Source: Rhizobiaceae bacterium (GTDB lineage Bacteria > Pseudomonadota > Alphaproteobacteria > Rhizobiales > Rhizobiaceae). From it: a stretch of 5,219 nucleotides of DNA. The stretch spans positions 1 through 5,219 of the forward strand of contig SCRB01000308.1 of assembly GCA_004299545.1 (NCBI GenBank). The letters are read 5' to 3'. The notes below the pieces were generated by a model. The model had not been told where the DNA came from, searched no databases, and saw only the letters and a program-made list of their open reading frames with translations. Position 1 is the first letter of the stretch; each line of letters begins with the position of its first letter. A program made the position numbers and the translations under genes. Of the stretch, positions 1 through 5,219 are shown piece after piece.

Positions 1-248
1 TCGTACTCGACAACGAAGCGCCCCCCGGCGATGCCATCACCAGCGTGCCGGACAGCACCTTGCGCGTCGGCCCGGCCTCGACCGCGCTCGGCGCGGCGCT
101 GATCAACGCAGTTCTGGCCGAGGTGGCGGCGCGGTTGGAGGCTTCGGGCGAGGGCGCACCGGTTTATCTCAGCGCCAACATGCCCGGTGCGGCGGATGTG
201 AACGAGGCACTCGTTGCCCGCTACCGCCCCCGCAACCCGCATCTTTGA
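1..248 (+). CDS. SIS-domain phosphosugar-binding protein, C-terminal fragment (start lies outside window)
   Basis: The reading frame is open from base 3 and gives 81 residues before TGA at 246-248, so the gene begins upstream of the window. The visible part starts [11 protein letters not shown], continues with a [17 protein letters not shown] helix and ends with [16 protein letters not shown] and ARYRPR. This pattern of a DN-x-PPGDA loop, a V-G-P-x-S-T-x-L-G-A-A-L helix and a final S-A-N-x-P-G segment resembles the SIS (sugar isomerase) family, in particular the rhizobial/actinobacterial group once called UPF0309. SIS domains bind phosphorylated sugars in the cytoplasm as isomerases, deaminases or regulators; the exact reaction of this group is not known to me. 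A GTG at 45 is in frame, but the coding pattern and family similarity continue upstream of it, so it is internal. The gene sits 40 bases before the sugar-binding protein, which suggests co-transcription and a role in handling the imported sugar. SIS assignment is fairly sure; subfamily is less so. Confidence 0.75.
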   Translation, partial: VLDNEAPPGDAITSVPDSTLRVGPASTALGAALINAVLAEVAARLEASGEGAPVYLSANMPGAADVNEALVARYRPRNPHL

Positions 249-288
249 AAATTCGCGATTCAAGCCGTGTGGATAGGGAGTACACACC

Positions 289-1575
289 ATGACAGCATTC
301 AGATTTGCCGCGGCCGCCGGCCTGGCGCTCACGCTCTTGGCAGGCAGCGCCTATGCCGAGCCCGTCACCTTGACCTGGTGGCAGATGGAGCAGCCGCCGC
401 AGCGGGTGAAGCGCATCCAGGAATTGCTCGACCAGTTCAACAAGGAGCACCCCGACATTCAGGTTAAGCAAGAGCCGCAAAGCTGGGGTGACGTCTACGC
501 CAAGGCTCCAGCGGCGTTTGCGGCCGGCAACGGCCCTGACCTCCTTAATTCGATCCCGGACTTTACGACAGTGATCAAGAAGATCGGTGCCGTTGTGCCC
601 GTTGACGATCTCGTCAAGGATCTCGACGCGAAGCATCATTTCATCAAGGCGACGCTCGCGCCCTATCAATATGACGGCCATACGTGGGCGGTCCCCGCCT
701 ACAACATGGCGCTCTCCATGTGGTACCGCAAAAGCATGCTGAAGGAGGCCGGCCTGGCCGTACCCAAGACCTGGTCCGAGTGGAAGACGGCCGCCCAGAA
801 GCTTTCCGGCAACGGCAAGTACGGCATCGGCCTTCCCGCCAACAAGCAGCTTTACACCGACCAGACGGTCTACAGCTTCATGGTCAATGACGGCGCCGCC
901 GACATCTATAATGACGACGGCTCGTTCCGCTTCGACAATCCCAAGACGGTCGCCGCCTACCAGACCTATGCCGATTTGCAAAAGTTGTCGCCGCCTGACA
1001 GCCCGTCCTGGACATGGGGCGAGGCCGAGGCCTGCTTCAACAGCAAGGGTTGCGGCATGGTCCTGCAATTCACCGTCATATCAAGTTATAACGCCCAGGC
1101 CGAAGGCGATGCCGCGGATCTCGGCGTCGCCGCCGTTCCGCATGCCGACGACGAACCCCAATCGGCGACCATCTCCTATTCGAACGGCATCATGATCACG
1201 ACCAAGGACAAGGCGAAAGAAAAGGCGGCGAAGGTCTTCCTCTCGTGGCTGCTCGAACCGGAGCATTATGGCCGCTTCCTCAATATGGAGCCGGGCCTGT
1301 TCCTGCCGGTGACGGAAGACGGTGCCAAGGCGGATTCCTTCTGGAACGATCCCGTAACCACGAAGTACAAGACCCAGGTCGAGACGATGATCGAGAACTC
1401 CAAAGCCGGCAAGCTCTTCGGCTTCACCACCGGCAAGGTGTTTCCCTCGATCGGTGCCATCTCGGCCCAGAACGTGATCGCCGAGACGTTGCAGCACATC
1501 GTCGTCGACGGTCAGAGCGCTGCCGATGCCGTGAAGGCCGGTCAGGCCCGGATGACCGGGATCGCCGGTAAATAA
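289..1575 (+). CDS. ABC transporter periplasmic sugar-binding protein (extracellular solute-binding family 1, CUT1 type)
   Basis: This 428-residue protein is the substrate-capturing part of the importer encoded by the next three genes. Residues 1-23 form a classical Sec signal peptide: basic R5, a hydrophobic Ala/Leu stretch, and an A-Y-A cleavage box before E24. No lipobox cysteine is present, so the mature form should be soluble in the periplasm. The mature start VTLTWWQMEQ, the helix RIQELLDQFNKEHPDIQV (about 42-59), SWGDVYAKAPAAFAAGNGPDLL (66-86), a WYRKSMLKEAGL segment (145-156) and P-KTWSEW (159-165) follow the layout of MalE/UgpB-like family 1 binding proteins, and the length is normal. 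Aromatic residues W30, W31, W66 and W241-W243 are plausible sugar-stacking positions (inference). Two cysteines, C249 and C255, are the only ones and could form a disulfide. ATG at 289 has AGGGAG at 275-280, eight bases upstream, and is exactly at the signal peptide start. Substrate specificity cannot be read from the sequence. Confidence 0.93.
   Translation: MTAFRFAAAAGLALTLLAGSAYAEPVTLTWWQMEQPPQRVKRIQELLDQFNKEHPDIQVKQEPQSWGDVYAKAPAAFAAGNGPDLLNSIPDFTTVIKKIGAVVPVDDLVKDLDAKHHFIKATLAPYQYDGHTWAVPAYNMALSMWYRKSMLKEAGLAVPKTWSEWKTAAQKLSGNGKYGIGLPANKQLYTDQTVYSFMVNDGAADIYNDDGSFRFDNPKTVAAYQTYADLQKLSPPDSPSWTWGEAEACFNSKGCGMVLQFTVISSYNAQAEGDAADLGVAAVPHADDEPQSATISYSNGIMITTKDKAKEKAAKVFLSWLLEPEHYGRFLNMEPGLFLPVTEDGAKADSFWNDPVTTKYKTQVETMIENSKAGKLFGFTTGKVFPSIGAISAQNVIAETLQHIVVDGQSAADAVKAGQARMTGIAGK
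1538..1569 (+). promoter_or_regulatory. Alternative hairpins at the 3' end of the binding-protein gene
   Basis: CCGGTCA (1538-1544) and TGACCGG (1553-1559) form a perfect seven-base-pair stem with an eight-base loop. The inner part of the second arm, ACCGG (1555-1559), can instead pair with CCGGT (1565-1569) around a five-base loop, so the two structures exclude each other. They lie just before the TAA stop at 1573-1575 and 31-62 bases before the permease start. No T-run follows, so this is not an intrinsic terminator. Stem-loops between a binding-protein gene and its permease genes are known in other ABC operons to protect the upstream mRNA and raise binding-protein output. That function is inferred here, and GC-rich coding sequence makes chance hairpins common. 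Confidence 0.35.
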
Positions 1576-1599
1576 GAAACCGATACGGGCCGGGAAACG

Positions 1600-2472
1600 A
1601 TGAAGAATACGGCACTTGCGCTGGTCTTTGTCGCCCCGGCCCTGCTGTTCCTGCTGGCGGTTCTCGGCTGGCCGCTGGTGCAGGCGCTTGTCTTCTCCTT
1701 CCAGGACATCGGTATCATCGGCTCCAAGGGCCATTTCGTCGGCTTCGCCAATTACGCCGAGGTGCTCGGCGGCAAGCATTTCTGGTTCGCCTTCGGTCGC
1801 AGCGTGGTCTGGGTCGTCGGCAACGCCGTGGTCCAGACGGTGCTGGCGCTCGGCACCGCCCTCATCCTCAACCAGAAATTCCCCGGCCTGCGCGTGGCGC
1901 GCGTGTGGGTGATCCTCACATGGATCGTACCGACGGTTGTCGTCGTCATCATCTGGCGCTGGCTTCTCTCGACCTCCGGCGGGATGATCAATCCGCTCCT
2001 GATGGAGTCCGGCATCATCGACCGGCCGGTCGGCTTCTTCGCGACGCGGCGGAGCGCCATGGTCACGCTGATCTTGATCAATTCCTGGCGGTGGTTTCCC
2101 TTCACCGCGCTGATGATGCTGGCCGGCCTGACGCGGATTCCTGGCGACCTTTACGAAGCGGCGCGCATCGACGGCGCCGGCGCAAGGCGGCGTTTCACGC
2201 GCATCACCTGGCCGCTGCTGCAACCCACCCTCATCGTGCTCGGTATCATCGGCACGCTTCTTTCGTTCAATGTCTTCGACGTGATCTGGCTGATGACGGC
2301 GGGTGGCCCGTCAGAGGCCACCGAGACGCTTCCAGTGCTGATCTACGAGACGGCCTTCAAGGGCTACCGGCTGAGCGAGGCGGCGACGATTTCCGTTCTC
2401 ACCAGCATCATCCTGATGGGTTTCGCCGTGTTCGCGACCCGCGCCATGACCGCGAGCGAGGCGAACCGATGA
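1600..2472 (+). CDS. ABC sugar transporter permease, MalF/UgpA type (first membrane subunit)
   Basis: The 290-residue product is an integral inner-membrane protein that pairs with the next gene's product to form the translocation channel. Hydrophobic segments lie at about residues 5-33, 67-90, 101-121, 152-176, 209-230 and 264-282, the six-helix layout of CUT1 permeases of this short class. The cytoplasmic EAA loop that docks the ATPase is clear: EAARIDGAGARRRF begins at residue 186, with the conserved G at 192, then nine residues, I202 and P205 (usual pattern EAA-x3-G-x9-I-x-L-P, here with W204 in place of L). V-G-F-A-N-Y at 48-52 after helix 1 and TAGGPSEATETLPVLIY (233-249) are also family hallmarks. 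ATG at 1600 follows the binding-protein stop by 24 bases. The ribosome site is weak and close (GGGA around 1592-1595), which would fit lower expression than the binding protein. The ATG overlaps no better alternative start. Confidence 0.93.
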   Translation: MKNTALALVFVAPALLFLLAVLGWPLVQALVFSFQDIGIIGSKGHFVGFANYAEVLGGKHFWFAFGRSVVWVVGNAVVQTVLALGTALILNQKFPGLRVARVWVILTWIVPTVVVVIIWRWLLSTSGGMINPLLMESGIIDRPVGFFATRRSAMVTLILINSWRWFPFTALMMLAGLTRIPGDLYEAARIDGAGARRRFTRITWPLLQPTLIVLGIIGTLLSFNVFDVIWLMTAGGPSEATETLPVLIYETAFKGYRLSEAATISVLTSIILMGFAVFATRAMTASEANR

Positions 2473-3296
2473 AGCGTACCGTCGCTCAATCCCTCGTGCT
2501 TTATGCGGGCCTGCTCGTGCTCGTTCTCATCATCGGCCTGCCGTTCTGGTGGGTCGTCACCGGCTCGGTCAAGCTGCCGCAGGAGATCATCCAGCGCATG
2601 CCGACCATGGTGCCGCACAGCTTCACGCTGAAACATTTCGAAAAACTGCTGCAATCATCCGACTTCCCCGTCTATCTCGTGAACAGCATCGTCGTCGCCC
2701 TTTTCTCGATGGTCGTCACCATCCTGCTCGCATTGCCGGCGGCCTATGCCTTCTTCCGCATGGCGTTTCCCGGCCGCGACCTGTTTTACCGCCTCATCCT
2801 TGTCGCCTATGCCTTTCCGGGCATCGTCATCCTCATTCCGCTCTACGGGCTTTTCGCCCGGATCGGACTGGTCGACAGCCGGGCGAGCCTGGTGATCGTC
2901 AATGTCGCGCTGGCGTTACCTTTCTCGATCTGGATGATGCGCTCTTTCCTTGGATCGGTTCCGCGCGAGATCGAGGAGGCGGCTGTCATCGACGGGGCGC
3001 CCGCGCCGACGATCCTGCTTCGCATCCTCATGCCGTTGATCGCACCGGGCATAGCGAGCGTCGCCATCTTCGCCTTCATCTCGTCATGGACCGAATATCT
3101 CTTTGCTTCGGTACTGATCGTATCGGATGCGCGCCGCACGATCCCCGTTGGCTTCGCGGGGATGATCGGACAGTACCAGATCGACTGGGGCTTGCTTCTC
3201 GCCGGCGCGACGGCCGCGACGCTTCCCGTCGTCATCCTTTTCGCGCTGATCGGGCGCTGGTTCGTTTCCGGCCTGACCGAAGGCGCGGTCAAATAG
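2469..3296 (+). CDS. ABC sugar transporter permease, MalG/UgpE type (second membrane subunit)
   Basis: This 275-residue inner-membrane protein is the partner permease. Hydrophobic segments at about residues 8-30, 70-95, 105-131, 140-160, 195-216 and 242-264 give six membrane helices. The ATPase-docking EAA loop starts at E170 (EAAVIDGAPAPTILLRI), with G176, I186 and P189 at the canonical spacing. The Y-L-V-N-S-I entry to helix 2 (69-74) and the C-terminal RWFVSGLTEGAVK are typical of MalG-like subunits. The open frame extends upstream to 1905, but that part is an out-of-frame reading of the preceding permease with no membrane character. ATG at 2469 overlaps the previous TGA as ATGA, has GAGG at 2458-2461 seven bases upstream, and coincides with the start of the first helix. 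The overlap suggests translational coupling and equal amounts of the two permeases. Confidence 0.93.
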   Translation: MKRTVAQSLVLYAGLLVLVLIIGLPFWWVVTGSVKLPQEIIQRMPTMVPHSFTLKHFEKLLQSSDFPVYLVNSIVVALFSMVVTILLALPAAYAFFRMAFPGRDLFYRLILVAYAFPGIVILIPLYGLFARIGLVDSRASLVIVNVALALPFSIWMMRSFLGSVPREIEEAAVIDGAPAPTILLRILMPLIAPGIASVAIFAFISSWTEYLFASVLIVSDARRTIPVGFAGMIGQYQIDWGLLLAGATAATLPVVILFALIGRWFVSGLTEGAVK

Positions 3297-3317
3297 AAAT
3301 GGAATAAGGGATACGGG

Positions 3318-4400
3318 ATGGCCGGCCTGTCATTGAGGTCAGTGAGGAAGTCCTTCGGGCAGACCGAAGTGATCGGCGGCGTGGACCTCGATGTCACCGA
3401 TGGCGAGTTCGTCGTCTTTGTCGGCCCGTCCGGCTGCGGCAAGTCCACCCTGCTCAGGATGATCGCGGGGCTGGAGACGACCTCGGGCGGCCGGATCATG
3501 ATCGGCGGAACCGACGTGACGAACACCGACCCGGCAAAGCGCGGCATCGCCATGGTCTTCCAGACTTACGCCCTCTATCCCCACATGACGGTCGCCGCCA
3601 ATATGGGCTTCCCGCTCGAAATGGCGGGCGAAAAGCAGGCGTCCATCGATGCCAAGGTGACGGAGGCGGCCCGTATCCTGCACCTCGAACCCTATCTGAG
3701 GCGCAAGCCGCGGGAGCTTTCGGGCGGCCAGAGGCAGCGTGTCGCCATCGGTCGCGCCATCGTGCGCCGGCCGGGCGTCTTCCTCTTCGACGAGCCGCTT
3801 TCCAATCTCGATGCCGAACTGCGCGTCCAGATGCGGCTTGAGATCGCGCGCCTTCATCAGACGCTCGGCGCGACCATGATCTACGTCACGCATGACCAGG
3901 TCGAAGCGATGACCCTTGCCAGCCGCATCGTCGTTCTCAATGCCGGACGCGTCGAGCAGGTGGGCGTACCGCTCGACCTCTATGAAAACCCCGACAACAA
4001 ATTCGTCGCGGGTTTCATCGGTTCGCCGCGTATGAATTTCGTGGAGACGGAAATCACCGGTTCCGCCGCCGGCAAGGCTGTCGTGGCGGCGCCCGCGGTG
4101 GGTCTCGACCATGCGGAGGTGGCGGTGCGGAGCACCCTGCCGAAGGCAGGCGCGCGCGTCAGCCTCGGCATAAGGCCGGAGCATTTCCTTGCCGACGGAA
4201 CGGGTGCCTCCCTCGAAGGGACAATCATGCTTGTCGAGCGCCTGGGCAGCGTCAGCTATCTCCATGCCGCGTTGGCGGACGGTGCGGCGATAGCCGTGGA
4301 AAGTCGGGATGGGAAAACCTTCCGTGAAGGCCAGACCTGCCGCTTCGGCATCAATACCGCGAAGGCCTTTCTCTTCGATGGAAACGGCGCACGCCTTTGA
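3318..4400 (+). CDS. ABC transporter ATP-binding protein, MalK/UgpC (CUT1) type
   Basis: The 360-residue ATPase hydrolyses ATP as a dimer on the cytoplasmic face of the permeases. All catalytic motifs are present: Walker [10 protein letters not shown] (36-44), Q-loop Q82 in VFQTYALYP, signature LSGGQRQR (134-141), Walker B VFLFDEP (154-160) with catalytic E159, D-loop SNLD (162-165) and switch H192 in THD. After the nucleotide-binding domain (about 1-235, ending with [11 protein letters not shown]) comes a C-terminal regulatory region of TOBE/OB type with the typical GIRPEHF at 284-290. This tail marks sugar-importer ATPases of the MalK/UgpC/MsmX group, and the length is normal. ATG at 3318 is 21 bases after the permease stop and has AAGGG at 3306-3310, seven bases upstream. 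It is the last gene of the transporter operon, followed by a candidate terminator. ATPases of this group sometimes serve several importers, but having its own copy here suggests dedication. The substrate is unknown. Confidence 0.95.
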   Translation: MAGLSLRSVRKSFGQTEVIGGVDLDVTDGEFVVFVGPSGCGKSTLLRMIAGLETTSGGRIMIGGTDVTNTDPAKRGIAMVFQTYALYPHMTVAANMGFPLEMAGEKQASIDAKVTEAARILHLEPYLRRKPRELSGGQRQRVAIGRAIVRRPGVFLFDEPLSNLDAELRVQMRLEIARLHQTLGATMIYVTHDQVEAMTLASRIVVLNAGRVEQVGVPLDLYENPDNKFVAGFIGSPRMNFVETEITGSAAGKAVVAAPAVGLDHAEVAVRSTLPKAGARVSLGIRPEHFLADGTGASLEGTIMLVERLGSVSYLHAALADGAAIAVESRDGKTFREGQTCRFGINTAKAFLFDGNGARL

Positions 4401-4422
4401 TCTGCGTTCCGATCGTCCGTCT

Positions 4423-4445
4423 TGCGCGGCCATGCCGGCATTTTT
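4423..4445 (+). terminator. Candidate intrinsic terminator of the transporter operon
   Basis: TGC (4423-4425) and CGGC (4427-4430) pair with GCCG (4434-4437) and GCA (4438-4440), leaving a single bulged G at 4426 and a CAT loop. The seven-base-pair, mostly G-C stem is followed at once by five T (4441-4445). It lies 22 bases after the ATPase stop, where an operon terminator is expected. The bulge and the short T-run keep confidence moderate. A wider pairing, CGTCCG (4414-4419) with CGGACG (4447-4452), could enclose this hairpin. Confidence 0.5.
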
Positions 4446-4500
4446 CCGGACGCAACATTCACACTGCCGGGAGCGCCGGATTGAGCATGAATTCGTCGCC

Positions 4501-4581
4501 ATTCCATAACTTGTAAAAATCCTTTTTAAAATCCGGTTTAGCGCAATTTCATTGCATTTAAGCCCAAATAACATTCATTTG
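4501..4581 (+). promoter_or_regulatory. AT-rich probable promoter/operator region of the cysJ-like gene
   Basis: This stretch is the only AT-rich block in the window and lies 110-190 bases before the flavoprotein start. It contains a direct repeat AAAATCC (4516-4522 and 4528-4534, twelve bases apart), a perfect dyad GCAAT-TTC-ATTGC (4543-4555) and a second dyad CAAAT/ATTTG (4565-4569 and 4577-4581). TTGTAA (4511-4516) and TTGCAT (4552-4557) are possible -35 elements, but neither has a convincing -10 box at 16-18 bases. Sulfur-assimilation genes are often activated by LysR-type regulators such as CysB, which bind AT-rich dyads. That link is inference only. Confidence 0.45.
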
Positions 4582-4609
4582 CCTGACCTTCGAGAAAGCG
4601 GGAAAAGGG

Positions 4610-4654
4610 CGCGTTTCCACGCGAACCAGACAGCGCGGAGCGCCGGTTCGGCGC
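4610..4654 (+). other. GC-rich hairpins in the cysJ-like gene leader
   Basis: CGCGT (4610-4614) pairs with ACGCG (4619-4623) around TTCC, and GCGCCG (4640-4645) pairs perfectly with CGGCGC (4649-4654) around GTT. A competing pairing, CGAACC (4622-4627) with GGTTCG (4645-4650), would break both. The structures lie 38-82 bases before the start codon if transcription begins in the AT-rich block. No T-run follows either hairpin. Structure in the leader is seen in the sequence; regulatory function is not shown. Confidence 0.3.
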
Positions 4655-4678
4655 GTCCCCGCCTCGCGAAAGGTGCTT

Positions 4679-4683
4679 GAAGG
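4679..4683 (+). promoter_or_regulatory. Ribosome binding site GAAGG that fixes the cysJ-like start
   Basis: GAAGG lies eight bases before ATG at 4692, an ideal spacing. The other in-frame ATG at 4701 would be 17 bases away, so 4692 is the preferred start. Confidence 0.65.
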
Positions 4684-4691
4684 CATTTGGC

Positions 4692-5219
4692 ATGACCACA
4701 ATGGAGTTCCCGGGTCCGGGCATTACCCTTGAACAATGGAACCAGGTCAGCGCGCTCGCGACCTCGCTGCGGCCAGGCCAGGCGTTGTGGCTGAGCGGCT
4801 ATTTCGCCGGGTTCGACCACGGTGCGCGCGCCTTGCAGGGCGAAGCGGTTTTTCCGTTCAAGGAGGCGGGAATTCCCGCAGGCGAGATCGCTCCTTCCCC
4901 TTCTACGCGGACCCTGACCATCCTGTTCGGCAGCGAGACGGGAAACAGCAGGCTTCTGGCGAAGGACCTCGCCGAGGCAGCCCGCGCCAGGGGCGTCGAG
5001 ACGGTCGTCGCCGACATGGCCGATTACAAGCCGCGTCGGCTGAAGGACGAGCAGGACCTTCTGGTCATCACCGCGACGCATGGCGAAGGAGAGCCGCCGG
5101 CCTCCGCCGTCGGCTTCTTCGAATTCGTTGAAGGCCGCAAGGCCCCGCGGCTGGAGGGCGTGCGCTACTCGGTACTGGCGCTTGGCGATTCCACCTATGA
5201 GTTCTTCTGCGGCGCCGGC
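4692..5219 (+). CDS. cysJ: CysJ-like sulfite reductase (NADPH) flavoprotein alpha subunit, N-terminal part (runs off window)
   Basis: The frame is open from ATG 4692 to the window edge, giving the first 176 residues of a protein that in this family is usually about 530-600 long. The full subunit carries electrons from NADPH through FAD and FMN to the sulfite reductase hemoprotein (CysI) in the cytoplasm for cysteine synthesis. The N-terminal segment has the CysJ-specific pattern L-x-P-x-Q-x-x-W-L-S-G-Y-F-A-G (26-40). A flavodoxin domain follows from about residue 74: phosphate loop GSETGNS (80-86), TATHGEGEPP (127-136) and ALGDSTYEFFC (163-173), all FMN-contact loops of this family. A Pro/Ser-rich linker (62-72) separates the two. 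The FAD- and NADPH-binding domains are beyond the edge and cannot be confirmed. A related diflavin reductase remains possible, but the SGYFAG segment and LGDSxYEFFC favour CysJ. The 291-base gap and upstream terminator make it a separate transcription unit from the sugar transporter. Confidence 0.82.
   Translation, partial: MTTMEFPGPGITLEQWNQVSALATSLRPGQALWLSGYFAGFDHGARALQGEAVFPFKEAGIPAGEIAPSPSTRTLTILFGSETGNSRLLAKDLAEAARARGVETVVADMADYKPRRLKDEQDLLVITATHGEGEPPASAVGFFEFVEGRKAPRLEGVRYSVLALGDSTYEFFCGAG

Larger units (their letters stand above)
4401..4691. other. Intergenic region between the transporter operon and cysJ-like gene
   Basis: These 291 bases hold no credible gene on either strand. The first 45 bases contain the candidate terminator. 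Bases 4446-4500 show nothing I can assign. Bases 4501-4580 are strikingly AT-rich compared with the rest of the window and probably carry the promoter and operator of the downstream gene. Bases 4600-4691 return to high GC, contain two hairpins and end in the ribosome binding site. No tRNA, repeat unit or insertion sequence was seen. Confidence 0.7.

Noticed and set aside
245..263. Inverted repeat TTGAA/TTCAA over the SIS stop codon as a terminator or operator
   Set aside because: The stem has only five mostly A-T pairs with a nine-base loop and no T-run. The short gap and the strong ribosome site after it point to simple co-transcription.
169..1068. Antisense open frame of 299 codons opposite the SIS and binding-protein genes
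   Set aside because: It spans the SIS stop, the intergenic gap and the signal peptide region of the binding protein, with no domain and no ribosome site that would support it.
1081..2223. Long antisense open frame of 380 codons on the minus strand
   Set aside because: It lies exactly opposite the binding-protein and first permease genes, is full of low-complexity Arg/Asp/Gly/His residues and shows no recognisable domain. It is a product of the G/C third-position bias of the real genes.
1905..2468. N-terminal extension of the second permease frame
   Set aside because: This part is an out-of-frame reading of the first permease, hydrophilic and unrelated to permeases. The ATG at 2469 has a ribosome site and begins the first membrane helix.
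4309..4509. Small + strand open frame of 66 codons at the end of the ATPase gene
   Set aside because: Most of it overlaps the ATPase in another frame, it lacks a ribosome site and it runs through the candidate terminator.
4511..4540. TTGTAA as a definite sigma-70 -35 box
   Set aside because: The sequence at 16-18 bases downstream (CCGGTT to GGTTTA) is a poor -10 element, so no exact promoter is called.
3339..4574. Antisense open frame of 411 codons opposite the ATPase gene
   Set aside because: The ATPase on the + strand has every catalytic motif, while this frame has a composition typical of a reverse reading (His, Arg, Asp, Gly rich) and no family pattern.
4575..5081. Minus-strand open frame of 168 codons over the leader and cysJ-like gene
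   Set aside because: The + strand encodes clear FMN-binding motifs over the same bases, and the minus frame shows no recognisable family.

Overview
The window is a GC-rich, tightly packed bacterial chromosomal or megaplasmid segment with every supported gene on the + strand. Codon use (strong G/C third positions), short Shine-Dalgarno sites and the protein flavour (Rhizobiaceae-like sugar ABC transporter, SIS-domain protein with a rhizobial look, CysJ-type flavoprotein) suggest an alphaproteobacterium of the Rhizobiales (Rhizobium/Sinorhizobium/Agrobacterium/Shinella type). This placement is inferred by reading; no database was searched.

Positions 1-4400 hold one apparent operon. It opens with the last 81 codons of a SIS-domain (phosphosugar-binding) protein. 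A complete carbohydrate importer of the ABC CUT1 type follows: a periplasmic solute-binding protein (289-1575), two inner-membrane permeases (1600-2472 and 2469-3296, overlapping by 4 bases as ATGA) and a MalK/UgpC-type ATPase (3318-4400). Gaps are 40, 24, -4 and 21 bases, which implies one transcript. The binding protein captures the sugar or glycoside in the periplasm, the permease pair forms the channel, two copies of the ATPase power import, and the SIS protein probably acts on a phosphorylated sugar in the cytoplasm. The substrate cannot be read from the sequence.

Positions 4401-4691 (291 bases) carry no gene. They begin with a credible intrinsic terminator for the transporter operon (stem 4423-4440 plus five T), continue through an AT-rich stretch (about 4501-4580) with small dyads and a direct repeat that probably holds the next promoter, and end in a GC-rich leader with hairpins and a clear ribosome binding site.

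From 4692 to the right edge runs the first 176 codons of a CysJ-like sulfite reductase flavoprotein (N-terminal segment plus most of the FMN-binding flavodoxin domain). It looks like a separate transcription unit for sulfur assimilation.

Overall this is an ordinary metabolic region. I found no mobile element, CRISPR array, RNA gene or defence system. The items worth a second look are alternative RNA structures at the 3' end of the binding-protein gene and in the cysJ leader, the AT-rich dyads upstream of cysJ, and the SIS-transporter linkage as a clue to substrate.
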